Translations under genes and position numbers: made by a program
Part shown: piece after piece, positions 26,070 through 34,240 of the stretch
Layout of the letters: each line of letters opens with the position of its first letter
How positions within the stretch are numbered: position 1 is the first letter of the stretch
Origin: Cypionkella sp.
GTDB taxonomy: Bacteria; Pseudomonadota; Alphaproteobacteria; Rhodobacterales; Rhodobacteraceae
Assembly: GCA_023255415.1 (NCBI GenBank)
Contig: JALRIN010000006.1
Location: forward strand, 1-64,000
Length of the DNA: 64,000 bases
Direction of reading: 5' to 3'
The notes under the pieces: generated by a model
Told to the model about the DNA's origin: nothing
The model's database searches: none
Seen by the model: only the letters and a program-made list of their open reading frames with translations

Positions 26070-26873
26070 TTATGCGGCCTTTTGTTCGAAGGCCACGGGT
26101 GATTTCCAGCCGAGGGCTGAGTGCTTCCGGCGTGGGTTATAGAAGCCGTTGATGTATTCGAAGAGGGCGATCTCGACTTCGCGACGGGTTTGCCAGTTGC
26201 GACGCCAGACCAGTTCGGCCTTCAGCGATTTGAAGAAGCTTTCGACGGCGGAATTGTCAAAGCAATTGCCCTTGCCGCTCATCGACACCTTGAACCCGTG
26301 CTTGCGCAGCAGCTTCTGATAATCGTGGGCACAGTATTGCGAGCCGCGGTCCGTGTGATGAATGCAGCCTGATGGCGGTCTTCGGATCGCGATCGCCATA
26401 GTCAGGGCTCGCAAGGCGAGATCCTGCTTCATGCGATTGCTGATCGCCCAACCGACGACAAGGCGCGAAAATAGATCAATGATTACAGACAGATAGTCCC
26501 ACCCCTCGCACGTCCAGACATAGGTGATGTCACCAGCCCACTTCTGGTTCGGCCCGCTCGCGGTAAAGTCCTGTTGCAGGAGATTCGGCGCGATGTTGAA
26601 CGCATGATCGCTGTCCGTGGTGCGCTTGAACTTTCGGCTTCGGATGACCTGGATGCCGTTCTGGCGCATCAGGCGACCAACTCGACGCTGTCCGACATGA
26701 ATGCCCAGCTCATTCAGCTCCTCGGTCATCCGTGGTCGACCGTAGCTGCCCAGGCTCAGGCGGTGCTGTTCGCGGATATGGGCCAAGAGCACCAGTCGCG
26801 CCGCTGGCGATGCGACGGAGGGCGATGCTTCCAGGCGTGCAGGCCGCGTTCTGACACCCGCATCAGGCGGCAC
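26070..26873 (-). pseudogene. IS3-family transposase OrfB (DDE), frameshifted near its N-terminus
   Basis: The readable part covers the rve-type DDE catalytic domain. The first Asp is in KWAGDITYVW, the second in HHTDRGSQYCAHDY and the Glu in NSAVESFFKSLKAE; the C-terminus is YNPRRKHSALGWKSPVAFE. The proper N-terminus (KFQYIAEYRGVLTRSHLCRL...HRPPSHRQRR) lies upstream in the -1 frame relative to orfA. That frame runs into nonsense at about 26796, where GACTGGTG appears in place of an expected GACCTGGTG. A one-base deletion therefore separates the start from the catalytic domain, and the normal OrfAB fusion cannot form. Confidence 0.75.
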
Positions 26874-26886
26874 AGATGGCTGCGGG

Positions 26887-27198
26887 TCAGCACACCACGA
26901 TATTCGGCAATATACTGAAACTTCGCGGATTTTGAGCCGCGAAGAACATCGCCGCTTTTTTTAGCACCTCCCTCTCCTCCCGGAGAATACGGTTCTCTTT
27001 GCGCAGTCGCTCGTTCTCGCGCAGAAGCTCGGCGTCCTGTGCAGGCTCCTTTGCTTCCTCAGAAATCGCCCGAACCCACTTACCGAGCGTCGAAAGCCCG
27101 ATCCCCAAATCAGACGCAACCTGACGCTGTGTCAGGCCACTGGTGAGCGCTATGCGAACCGCATCCCGCTTAAACGCGTCGCTGTGTATTGCTGCCAT
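26887..27198 (-). CDS. IS3-family transposase OrfA
   Basis: The 103-residue OrfA has an HTH (LTQRQVASDLGIGLSTLGKWV, about 22-42) and a leucine-zipper-like coiled coil (LLRENERLRKENRILREERE). In IS3 elements it regulates transposition and supplies the N-terminus of the OrfAB fusion. The slippery run of seven A (26956-26962, minus strand CTAAAAAAAGC) is the expected -1 programmed frameshift site and is intact. The tail after this site is simply read-through of the zero frame. Confidence 0.9.
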   Translation of the reverse strand: MAAIHSDAFKRDAVRIALTSGLTQRQVASDLGIGLSTLGKWVRAISEEAKEPAQDAELLRENERLRKENRILREEREVLKKAAMFFAAQNPRSFSILPNIVVC

Positions 27199-27547
27199 AT
27201 CCGATCTCCTTGTTCGCGAGTAGCGCTCTCAAAAGACCGGAACGAAACTGGTGCAGGTCCAAACAGTTACAGAGCGTGTCCGGCGTCTAACTCGAGTTCA
27301 GCACCCTATGTCTCGAGAAGGCATGCTGGATGAGGGGCACGGTCAAGGTTCATCATTTATCTTCGGTCTACGCCGTCTCGAAGAAACGAATGGCCAGCCA
27401 TTTCGAGCGGTGGAAAACATCATTCCAACCGGTGGCGCCATTTCGCCCGGAACGGCCTCAGGTCCGGCCAAGAGACCGAATTCCCGACTTTTGCCAAAAA
27501 GTCGGCGTTTAGGCGCCGAACGACATCTGGATGGAAATCAACACAAG

Positions 27548-27624
27548 TGGCGACCCCGGGAGGAATCGAACCCCCAACCCCAGACTTAGAAGGTCCGTGC
27601 TCTATCCAGTTGAGCTACGGGGCC
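27548..27624 (-). tRNA. tRNA-Arg (UCU)
   Basis: A complete 77-base cloverleaf includes an encoded CCA. The acceptor is GGCCCCG/CGGGGTC with one G-T pair, the anticodon loop CTTCTAA carries TCT, and the T-loop is GTTCGATTC. It reads AGA/AGG arginine codons. The 286 bases between it and the IS end hold only a weak hairpin near 27484-27505 and no supported gene. Confidence 0.96.
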
Positions 27625-27655
27625 GCATTGTGTCTATTTGCTGTATCGCGCGGCG

Positions 27656-28120
27656 TCACGCAAGGCTGCGCGTCATGAAAACCGAATTTGGGTCTTCACT
27701 ATAGCCTTCAAACGGTGGGCATTCGGCGAAACCGGCTTTGGTGTAAAGCGCGCGGGCGGCAACAAAGGTTGGCTGCACCCCGGTTTCCAGCGAAAGCTGC
27801 GTCACCCCTGCCGCGCGGGCCTCGACGATCAGATGATCAAGCATGGCTTTTGACAGCCCGCGCCCACGCGCCTCGGCCAGCACATGCATGGATTTGATCT
27901 CAGCATGGCTGCCGCTAAGGCGTTTAAACGCCCCCATCGCCTGCGCCACGCCTGCCTCGCGCAGCACGAAAAACGCCACCTGCGGCACGGCCAATTGGCC
28001 TGCGTCCATCATATGGATGCTTTCGGGCGGAGTGTCTGCATGCATATCGGCGGTGTGGCGCGCCATCAACAGGGCCAGATCCGCGCCAAGCGGGCTTTCT
28101 TTGCTGATGGTAAAGCTCAT
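27656..28120 (-). CDS. GNAT-family N-acetyltransferase
   Basis: The product has 154 residues and a single GNAT domain. Motif A is IKSMHVLAEARGRGLSKAMLDHLI, and motif B is AARALYTKAGFAECPPFEGY, typical of small-molecule acetyltransferases of the YhbS/ElaA-like kind. The substrate is unknown. The ATG at 28120 is used because homology begins there; the extension upstream is not coding-like. It is divergent from the riboswitch-led rib genes. Confidence 0.85.
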   Translation of the reverse strand: MSFTISKESPLGADLALLMARHTADMHADTPPESIHMMDAGQLAVPQVAFFVLREAGVAQAMGAFKRLSGSHAEIKSMHVLAEARGRGLSKAMLDHLIVEARAAGVTQLSLETGVQPTFVAARALYTKAGFAECPPFEGYSEDPNSVFMTRSLA

Positions 28121-28241
28121 TTCCGCCTCGTTTGTCCAAATTCGCTGCCAGCTATCCGCAATTTCCCTGCCGTGTAAAGCGCTCTGCTGCGCGCTGGTCA
28201 CAAGGCCGCTTGAACTTGGCTGCTAAGGCTTTATGTTCACA

Positions 28242-28393
28242 TCAGTTCTCGGGGCGGGGTGCAATTCCCCACCGGCGGTAAGGGCGCTTTGCCCAAAGCC
28301 CGCGAGCGCCTTGGTTTTCCTGGCAGAAAACCTTGGGTCAGCAGATTTGGTGTGATTCCAAAGCCGACGGTATAGTCCGGATGAGAGAGAACA
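28242..28393 (+). ncRNA. FMN riboswitch (RFN element) ahead of ribD
   Basis: The conserved RFN sequence blocks are all present in order: TCTCGGGGCGGGGTGCAATT, CCCCACCGGCGGTAA, GCCCGCGAGCGC, GGGTCAGCAGATTTGGTG, CCAAAGCCGACGGTATAGTC and GGATGAGAGAGAAC. The aptamer binds FMN and shuts off the rib genes when the cofactor is plentiful. A short spacer of about 80 bases to ribD, without an obvious intrinsic terminator, suggests control of translation. Confidence 0.97.
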
Positions 28394-28472
28394 GATCGAA
28401 AGACGCCTGCGCTTTGCCGGGCGGCTTTGGATTTGCGTTCGCCCCTGTGACGGATTGGATCGGGGTTTGCGC

Positions 28473-29450
28473 GTGGCGGTAACAGATCAGACAGAGGCAG
28501 AGGCGGGTCGCATTGCGGCGGCTTTTGCGCAGGCGATTGCGCTTGGGGCGGCGCAAGAGGGGGCGACGGCGCCCAATCCTGCCGTGGGCTGTGTGCTGCT
28601 GGATGCGCAGGGTGCGGTGCTGGTGGCGGCGGCGCATCTGGGAGCGGGTCAGCCGCATGCCGAAGCCCGCGCGATTGCCATGGCGCGCGCGGCGGGCGTC
28701 GAGGCGGCTATCCACACTGCCGTTGTCACGCTTGAACCTTGCAACCACACTGGCCGCACCGGCCCTTGTTCCGAGGCACTGTTGGCCACGCCTGTGCGTG
28801 TGGTCTGGTATGCCTTGCCCGACCCCAATCTGCCTGCAGCGGGGGGGGCAGATCGGCTGCGTGCTGCGGGGCTTGCGGTGCATGAGCTGGCCGAATTGCT
28901 GCATCCTGCGCGCGATGAGCTTCTGGCTAGGGCGCGCCGCCTGCTTGCGCCCTTTGCCAGCCGAGTGCAGCGCGGCAGGCCTTTTGTGACCGTTAAACAG
29001 GCGTTGAACGCGCAGGGCAGCATGATCCCGCCTGCCGGGCAAAAGACCTTTACCAGTGCGGCCTCCTTGCTGCTGGCGCATCAATTGCGCCGGCGGGCCG
29101 ATGCGATTTTGACCGGATCGGGCACGGTTTTGGCCGATAGTCCCAGCTTTACCGTGCGGCATCTGCCCGATATTGCGGGCAAGATCCGCCATCTTAGCCT
29201 GCTGGATCGGCGCGGCCGCATCCCGCCTGCTTATCTGGACCAAGCCCGCGCCAATGGCTTTATCCCCCATATCGAAACCGACCTGACCCAAGCTTTGCAC
29301 GCCTTGGCAGCCCTTGGCTGCAACGAGGTGCTGATCGAGGCAGGCCCCGCCCTGACCCAAGCCCTGCGCGACCTGGGGCTATGGGATGAATGGGTTTTGA
29401 TCCAGCAAACCGCCGCAGGTGACACAGTCACCACGACCCGCAATCTTTGA
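28473..29450 (+). CDS. ribD: Bifunctional riboflavin biosynthesis protein RibD
   Basis: The 325-residue enzyme has a deaminase domain and a reductase domain, which convert the first pyrimidine intermediate of riboflavin synthesis. The zinc site of the deaminase is PHAEARAI with EPCNHTGRTGPCSEALL, and NPAVGCVLL precedes it. The reductase half includes ADAILTGSGTVLADSPSF and the late CNEVLIEAGPALTQALRD. The start is taken as the GTG at 28473, which has GGATCGGGG upstream; a TTG 18 bases earlier is possible. It is the first gene after the riboswitch. Confidence 0.93.
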   Translation: MAVTDQTEAEAGRIAAAFAQAIALGAAQEGATAPNPAVGCVLLDAQGAVLVAAAHLGAGQPHAEARAIAMARAAGVEAAIHTAVVTLEPCNHTGRTGPCSEALLATPVRVVWYALPDPNLPAAGGADRLRAAGLAVHELAELLHPARDELLARARRLLAPFASRVQRGRPFVTVKQALNAQGSMIPPAGQKTFTSAASLLLAHQLRRRADAILTGSGTVLADSPSFTVRHLPDIAGKIRHLSLLDRRGRIPPAYLDQARANGFIPHIETDLTQALHALAALGCNEVLIEAGPALTQALRDLGLWDEWVLIQQTAAGDTVTTTRNL

Positions 29451-29463
29451 AAGGACCGACCAG

Positions 29464-30063
29464 ATGTTTTCCGGCATAATCGAAAGCCTTGGCCGCGTAG
29501 AGGCCGCCAATTTTGACGCGGGCAAGTTGATGCTTCAGGTGGCCACTGGCTTTCCCGATCTGACGCTTGGCGAAAGCGTGGCGATCAATGGCACCTGTTT
29601 GACGGTGGTGGAATTTGACGCGCAGGGGTTGGCTGCGTTTTATGCCAGCGCCGAGACATTGGCGCGCACCAATATGGGCGCGCTGCGCCAAGGCGGGTTG
29701 GTCAATCTGGAACGCGCGGTGTCGCTGTCAACGCGGCTGTCGGGGCATTTGGTGCAGGGCCATGTTGACGGGCTGGCCAAGCTGCACAGCATCACCCCCG
29801 AAGCCGGCGCTTATAAGATCGAGCTTTTGTTGCCGCCGCATCTGGCGAAATATTGCGTCGAAAAGGGCTCGATTGCGCTGGATGGCATCAGCTTGACGCT
29901 GAATGTCGTTACCGATCTGGCCTCGGGCGAGGCGCTGATTGGCCTGACGATCATTCCGCACACCTGGGCCCATACCAATCTGCAAACCCGCGCGGTCGGC
30001 GATCTGATCAACGTCGAATCCGATGTCTTTGCCAAATATGTGGAGCGTCTATGCAAGCCATAG
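29464..30063 (+). CDS. ribE: Riboflavin synthase alpha chain
   Basis: The 199-residue product is made of two similar lumazine-binding barrels. It starts with the conserved MFSGIIESLG, has VAINGTCLTVVEF in the first barrel and the equivalent IALDGISLTLNVV in the second. It dismutates two dimethylribityllumazine molecules to riboflavin plus the pyrimidine precursor. The ATG at 29464 is 13 bases after ribD, and its end overlaps the ribA start by 13 bases, so all three are translated as a unit. Confidence 0.96.
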   Translation: MFSGIIESLGRVEAANFDAGKLMLQVATGFPDLTLGESVAINGTCLTVVEFDAQGLAAFYASAETLARTNMGALRQGGLVNLERAVSLSTRLSGHLVQGHVDGLAKLHSITPEAGAYKIELLLPPHLAKYCVEKGSIALDGISLTLNVVTDLASGEALIGLTIIPHTWAHTNLQTRAVGDLINVESDVFAKYVERLCKP

Positions 30064-30956
30064 CCCTAGCGATCGAGCAGCTGCGCCGTGGCGATTTGCT
30101 GGTCATTCCTGACTGCGGATTGCTTGCGGGCACGCGGCCCGCAGCGCAAGCCGCCGCAAGGCTGACCGATGCCGCGCCGATTGATCTGCCCGAGGCGGTT
30201 GCGGCGCTGTTGGATCTGGCCGATCTGCCGCTGGCCCAGGCGCGGTTGCTGCCAGCCCCCGCGGCTCGGTTGGCCGATTGGGCGGCGCAGCAGGCGCTGC
30301 CGGTGCTGACGCTGGCCGAGCTTGCCGCCTATCATCTGCGCAGCACGCACGGGGTTGATCTGGTGGCGGTGGCCGATCTGCCGACCGCCTATAGCCCGAC
30401 GCCGTTTCGTGCGCATGCCTTCATCAGTCGCGATGATGGCAGCGAACAGATCGCCCTTGTCGCCCCAGGCACCGCTGCGGGCGCGCCCTTGGTGCGGGTG
30501 CATTCTGAATGCCTGACAGGGGATGCCTTTGGTTCGTTGCGCTGCGATTGTGGTCCGCAGTTGCAGGCGGCGCTTGGGCTGTTGGCGGCCTCGCCGTGTG
30601 GGATCTTGATCTATCTGCGCGGGCATGAGGGGCGCGGCATTGGTCTGGCCAATAAAATGCGCGCCTATGCGCTGCAAGATCAGGGGATGGATACGGTCGA
30701 GGCCAATACAGCGCTTGGCCTGCCCGAAGATGCCCGCGATTATGCCCAAGCCGCCCAAATGCTGCGCGCATTGGGCCATAGCGCGGTCAGGCTTTTAAGC
30801 AACAATCCCGACAAGGCGATTGCGCTGCGCCATCACGGCATTGCGGTGACGGGGATCGAACCTTTGGTGATCCCCGCCAACCCTTTCAATCGCGCCTATC
30901 TTCACACCAAGGCGCAGAAGTTCGGCCATGTGCTGCCGGTGCAGAACCTGCCTTAG
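30051..30956 (+). CDS. ribA: GTP cyclohydrolase II with reduced N-terminal domain
   Basis: The C-terminal 170 residues or so form a complete GTP cyclohydrolase II. They show VRVHSECLTGDAFGSLRCDCG with the zinc cysteines, IYLRGHEGRGIGL with the catalytic region, and LLSNNPDKAIAL. The first 130 residues are a shrunken domain without the active-site motifs of dihydroxybutanone phosphate synthase, so the protein is not a working RibBA. It opens GTP to start riboflavin synthesis. It overlaps ribE at its start and meets ribH tail to tail with a 4-bp overlap. RibB must be encoded elsewhere. Confidence 0.9.
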   Translation: MQAIALAIEQLRRGDLLVIPDCGLLAGTRPAAQAAARLTDAAPIDLPEAVAALLDLADLPLAQARLLPAPAARLADWAAQQALPVLTLAELAAYHLRSTHGVDLVAVADLPTAYSPTPFRAHAFISRDDGSEQIALVAPGTAAGAPLVRVHSECLTGDAFGSLRCDCGPQLQAALGLLAASPCGILIYLRGHEGRGIGLANKMRAYALQDQGMDTVEANTALGLPEDARDYAQAAQMLRALGHSAVRLLSNNPDKAIALRHHGIAVTGIEPLVIPANPFNRAYLHTKAQKFGHVLPVQNLP

Positions 30957-31417
30957 ACCAGAGCCGCAAGGCTTTGGTTCAGCTCCAGCACCTGTGCCAC
31001 GGCATGGGCGGCTTCGGCGCCTTTCTTGACGAAATGCGTCTGATAAAAGCCGTTCAGCACGTCGACCGGCTGATAGTTATGCGGTGTCAGCGAGACCGAG
31101 AACACCGGCACGCCGGTGGTCAGTTGCACTTGCATCAAGCCGTCCACCACGGCGCTTGCCACGAAATCGTGGCGATAGATGCCGCCATCCACCACCAAGG
31201 CTGCGGCAACAACGGCGTCGAACTTGCCGCTTTGCGCCAGCTTTTGTGCCAGCAGGGGCATCTCGAAGGCACCGGGCACCGCGAAGGCATCGACGCGGGC
31301 GGTGGGCATCAGCTTGGCGGCCTCTGCCACAAAGCCTTCATGCGCGCGCGACACGATGTCGGCGTGCCAGCTTGCTTGAATAAAAGCGATACGAAGTGTT
31401 TTGTCTGTGGTCGTCAT
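30953..31417 (-). CDS. ribH: 6,7-dimethyl-8-ribityllumazine synthase, RibH2 type
   Basis: The 154-residue lumazine synthase joins the pyrimidine with dihydroxybutanone phosphate. The sequence IAFIQASWHADIV, VPGAFEMPL, VVDGGIYRHDFVASAVVDGLM and SVSLTPHNYQ closely follows the Brucella RibH2 pattern, the decameric second isoform, rather than the usual icosahedral RibH1. The ATG at 31417 gives the family start; the longer frame enters the riboswitch leader. It is transcribed against ribDEA from its own FMN riboswitch. A RibH1 gene may exist elsewhere. Confidence 0.93.
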   Translation of the reverse strand: MTTTDKTLRIAFIQASWHADIVSRAHEGFVAEAAKLMPTARVDAFAVPGAFEMPLLAQKLAQSGKFDAVVAAALVVDGGIYRHDFVASAVVDGLMQVQLTTGVPVFSVSLTPHNYQPVDVLNGFYQTHFVKKGAEAAHAVAQVLELNQSLAALV

Positions 31418-31499
31418 TTTGGAACCTTTGCATGTTTGCGACAGGTCCCAGAGCGTAAAGCCAAACGCCAGCCGACCCAAAGCAGGGTCGTCAGCCTTT

Positions 31500-31626
31500 G
31501 TCCTCTTTCATCCGGACTATACCGTCGGCTTCGGAGTTACACCGAATCTGCTGACCCTTCGGCGGTAAGGCCAAAGGCGCTCGCGGGCTATACCGCCGGT
31601 GGGGAATTACACCCCGCCCTGAGAAC
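31500..31626 (-). ncRNA. Second FMN riboswitch (RFN element) ahead of ribH
   Basis: On the minus strand the RFN blocks appear in order: TGTTCTCAGGGCGGGGTGTA, CCCCACCGGCGGTATAGCCC, GCGAGCGCC, GGGTCAGCAGATTCGGTGTA, CTCCGAAGCCGACGG and ATAGTCCGGATGAAAGAGGA. It is distinct in sequence from the ribD riboswitch, so it is not a recent copy. It lies about 80 bases upstream of the ribH start. Confidence 0.97.
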
Positions 31627-31664
31627 AGCCTTGGTCTAGCAAGAGATCGCCAGCATGGCAATGC

Positions 31665-32951
31665 TTAAGCGGGCGGCTGGGGTGGCAGGCATAATATGGC
31701 GCGAAAATCGTTGACATTGGTCAGGGTTGGCCCCGTTACCACCTGCGCGCCTAAGCTGCCAAAGGCGCTATGGGCATCATTGCGGACAAGGGCTGCTGCC
31801 AGATCAAGCCCCAAGGCCTGCGCTTTGGCCAAAGTCTGCGGGCCGATCACCGCGCCAGCCACTTCGGCCGCGCCATCGACACCGTCGGTGTCGCATGCCA
31901 GCGCATGGATGCCGTCCGCCCCCTGCAGCGCCAGCGCCAGCGCCAGACAGAATTCAGCATTTGGCCCGCCAATGCCATCGCCGCGCCGCGTCACCGTCAG
32001 CTCGCCGCCCGACAGCAGCAGCACTGGCGCATCGCCCGGTCGCAAACCCGCCTGCACCTGCCGCGCAAGGGCGGCTTGGGCGCTTGCGACCTCGCGGGCC
32101 TCGCCCTCCAGCGCGTCGCCAAGGATCTGCACCGACAGGCCCTGCGCGCGCGCCAGATCGGCTGCGGCCTGCAGCGATTGCGCCGGGGCCGCGTAGATCT
32201 GGTTTGTCACCCGCGACAGCCGCAGATCCGCAGGCGCGATCACCCCGGTTGGCCGTGCCAAGGCCGCGCGCACATTGTCTGGCACCGCGATCTGCCATTC
32301 AGTCAGCACTGCAAGCGCCTCTGCCGCAGTGGAGGCATCGCCCACCGTTGGCCCCGAGCCGATCATCGCCGGATCATCGCGCGGCACATCTGAAATCATC
32401 AGGCACAGCATCTGCGCCGGATAGGCCGCTGCCGCCAACTGCCCGCCTTTGACGCGGCTAAGGTGTTTGCGCAGGGTGTTCATCCGGTCAATCGGCGCGC
32501 CCGACGCCAAAAGTGCGGCATTGACCGCCGCCTTTTCCGCCAAGCTGACCCCTTCGGCAGGGGAAACCAGCAGCGCCGAAGCCCCGCCCGAAATCAACGC
32601 TAGCACGAAATCATCTGCGCCACAGCCCTGCAACAGCGCCAGCATCCGCGCCGTGGCCTCTTGGCCTGCGCGGTCGGGCACTGGATGCGCTGCCTCGACA
32701 ATCTCGATACCCTGACAGCGGCGGGCATAGCCGTAGCGGGTGATCACCAGCCCCTCGCAGGGGCCCCAAACTGCCTCGACCGCCTCGGCCATCCGCGCGC
32801 TGGCTTTGCCGGCGCCCACCACCACCACCCGCCCCGCAGGTTTCGGCGGCAGGGCCGCAGCCAAAGAGCGCATCGGGTCGGCCACCTCGACGGCACGGTC
32901 AAACAGCTGGCGCAGCAGGGCTTCGGCGGGGCAGGGGGATGGGGCGTTCAT
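31665..32951 (-). CDS. gckA: Glycerate 2-kinase (GckA/MOFRL family)
   Basis: The 428-residue protein is of the DUF4147-MOFRL family, which phosphorylates glycerate to 2-phosphoglycerate. Visible family marks are VVGAGKASARMAEAVE (near 45), HPVPDRAGQEAT, LALISGGASALL (near 120), INxLRKHLSRVKGGQL-type sequence at MNTLRKHLSRVKGGQL, and the MOFRL C-terminal SGGELTVTRRGDGIGGPNAEFCLALALAL with DTDGVDG. It would finish the glycerate route from glyoxylate, with hydroxypyruvate isomerase at the far end of the window. The same family includes TtuD-type hydroxypyruvate reductases by older naming. Confidence 0.88.
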   Translation of the reverse strand: MNAPSPCPAEALLRQLFDRAVEVADPMRSLAAALPPKPAGRVVVVGAGKASARMAEAVEAVWGPCEGLVITRYGYARRCQGIEIVEAAHPVPDRAGQEATARMLALLQGCGADDFVLALISGGASALLVSPAEGVSLAEKAAVNAALLASGAPIDRMNTLRKHLSRVKGGQLAAAAYPAQMLCLMISDVPRDDPAMIGSGPTVGDASTAAEALAVLTEWQIAVPDNVRAALARPTGVIAPADLRLSRVTNQIYAAPAQSLQAAADLARAQGLSVQILGDALEGEAREVASAQAALARQVQAGLRPGDAPVLLLSGGELTVTRRGDGIGGPNAEFCLALALALQGADGIHALACDTDGVDGAAEVAGAVIGPQTLAKAQALGLDLAAALVRNDAHSAFGSLGAQVVTGPTLTNVNDFRAILCLPPQPPA

Positions 32952-32981
32952 GCCGCCAGCTTAGAGGCTGCGCCGCCTTGG

Positions 32982-33671
32982 TCAAGCCACCACGCGCAGC
33001 CGCCGCATCGCCAGAATTTGCGCCAGCAGCGCCAAAGGCGGCACCGCCCGCATCATATCGCGGATCATGCCGATATCGCCGCGCAGCCCGGCCCAAGCAC
33101 CATATTTCGCGCTTTTCATTGGGCTGATCACCTTGGGCCAAGCCACCACCGCGATGCGCTGTGCGGCGGCAATGCTCAGGTGGTTCAAGAACACCTCGAA
33201 GCCAAACTTTGGCAGGCTGGTCAAAGCTGCCAGTTGCGGCGTGATCAGGGTCTTGGCCATCACCCGCTCGCCCGAGATATAATCCAGCCCGATCAGCCGC
33301 CAAAGCAAAGGCGCATTGCGCCGCAGACTGATCGACAGATCCGCCTTGCCCTGCACCACCGGCGTGATCAGCGCCGTCAGATCCGCCGCCGACAGCCCGA
33401 TCAGATCGGCATCGACCAACAGCAGAAAGCTGCCCATGGCTTGGGCGATGCCTTGTGCCAAGGCAGCGGTCTTGCCGACATTCTGCGACAGCGAGATCAG
33501 CCGCACCCCCGCCACCCCCGCCACCCGCGCCACCACCGCCGAGGTGCCATCGCTTGATCCGTCATCGACGACGATCACCTCGTCGATCAGCGGATGCGCG
33601 CGCACCTGATCCAGCACGGCGGCAATGCGTGCGGCCTCGTTATAGGCGGGAATGATGCAGCTGACGCTCAT
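32982..33671 (-). CDS. Family 2 glycosyltransferase
   Basis: The 229-residue GT-A fold enzyme opens with SVSCIIPAYNEAARI. EVIVVDDGSSDGT holds the first Asp pair, and LLLVDADLIGLSAADL the metal-binding DxD-type site. It resembles small dolichyl-phosphate-sugar-type transferases without a membrane anchor. The start ATG overlaps the DedA stop (ATGA), making it the last gene of the plcP operon. A role in modifying a glycolipid head group is plausible from that position but not shown. Confidence 0.85.
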   Translation of the reverse strand: MSVSCIIPAYNEAARIAAVLDQVRAHPLIDEVIVVDDGSSDGTSAVVARVAGVAGVRLISLSQNVGKTAALAQGIAQAMGSFLLLVDADLIGLSAADLTALITPVVQGKADLSISLRRNAPLLWRLIGLDYISGERVMAKTLITPQLAALTSLPKFGFEVFLNHLSIAAAQRIAVVAWPKVISPMKSAKYGAWAGLRGDIGMIRDMMRAVPPLALLAQILAMRRLRVVA

Positions 33672-34240
33672 GCTTGCCACCGCTGGTGCAAAAGATAGCC
33701 GGTGATCGCCAGCAGCCCCAGCGCCAAAAGCGCTGCCGAGCCGCGATAGATATAGCCGTCAATCGCGCTGTAAGCCGCGCCCAGATAATAGCCAATCGCA
33801 CAAAACAGCAGGGTTTTTGGCAGGCTTCCCAGCAGGTTATACCACAGATAGCTGGCAAACTTCATATGAGCGAGCCCCGAGGCCAGCATGATCGGCAGGC
33901 CCGCCGAATGCGTCCATTTGCCAAACAGCAAGGTGCGCCCGCCCTTGGTGGCGAAATGCGTGCCCAAAGCCAGTTTGCGTGCTTGGCTAAGCCCCAGCCA
34001 GCGCGCCACCCTTGCCGGCAAAGCCGTGGCCCCAAAGCGGCCAAGCGCATAGATCAGCCCATCGCCAATCAGATCCCCCGCCACGCAGACCCAAAACACC
34101 CCGATCAGGTTCAAAGCGCCCTGATGCGCCAAATAGGCCGCCACCACGGTAACAATCGGGCCTTCCAGAATGGCAAAGGGCGCCAAAACCCACAGCCCGT
34201 AGGCTTGGATCAGGGCAATCACGGTTTCATGGCTTGGCAT
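33668..34240 (-). CDS. DedA-family membrane protein
   Basis: The 190-residue protein has about four to five membrane segments and the DedA/SNARE-associated pattern: FAILEGPIVTVVAAYLAHQGAL, GDLIGDGLIYALGRFGA and GRTLLFGKWTHSAGLPIMLASGLAHM with the conserved glycine/arginine region, then SYLWYNLLGSLPKTLLF. DedA proteins act in membrane lipid flipping and homeostasis. It overlaps the glycosyltransferase upstream by 14 bases and the GT2 downstream by 4, so it is embedded in the lipid operon. The ATG at 34240 starts immediately before the first hydrophobic helix. Confidence 0.87.
   Translation of the reverse strand: MPSHETVIALIQAYGLWVLAPFAILEGPIVTVVAAYLAHQGALNLIGVFWVCVAGDLIGDGLIYALGRFGATALPARVARWLGLSQARKLALGTHFATKGGRTLLFGKWTHSAGLPIMLASGLAHMKFASYLWYNLLGSLPKTLLFCAIGYYLGAAYSAIDGYIYRGSAALLALGLLAITGYLLHQRWQA

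Larger units (their letters stand above)
26032..27261 (-). mobile_element. IS3-family insertion sequence, 1230 bp
   Basis: The ends are imperfect inverted repeats of about 23 bp, both starting TGGACCTGC and ending GTTCC. They enclose orfA and orfB read on the minus strand. The flanking bases (AAA left, AAC right) do not form a clear target duplication, which suggests age or an end misplaced by a base. The element sits between a tRNA-Met and a tRNA-Arg gene. A likely inactivating deletion is present in orfB. Confidence 0.88.

Noticed and set aside
27251..27589. Plus-strand frame running from the IS end through tRNA-Arg
   Set aside because: It reads antisense through a tRNA gene and has no ribosome site. 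Part of it (27330-27512) looks like a common uninformative fragment.
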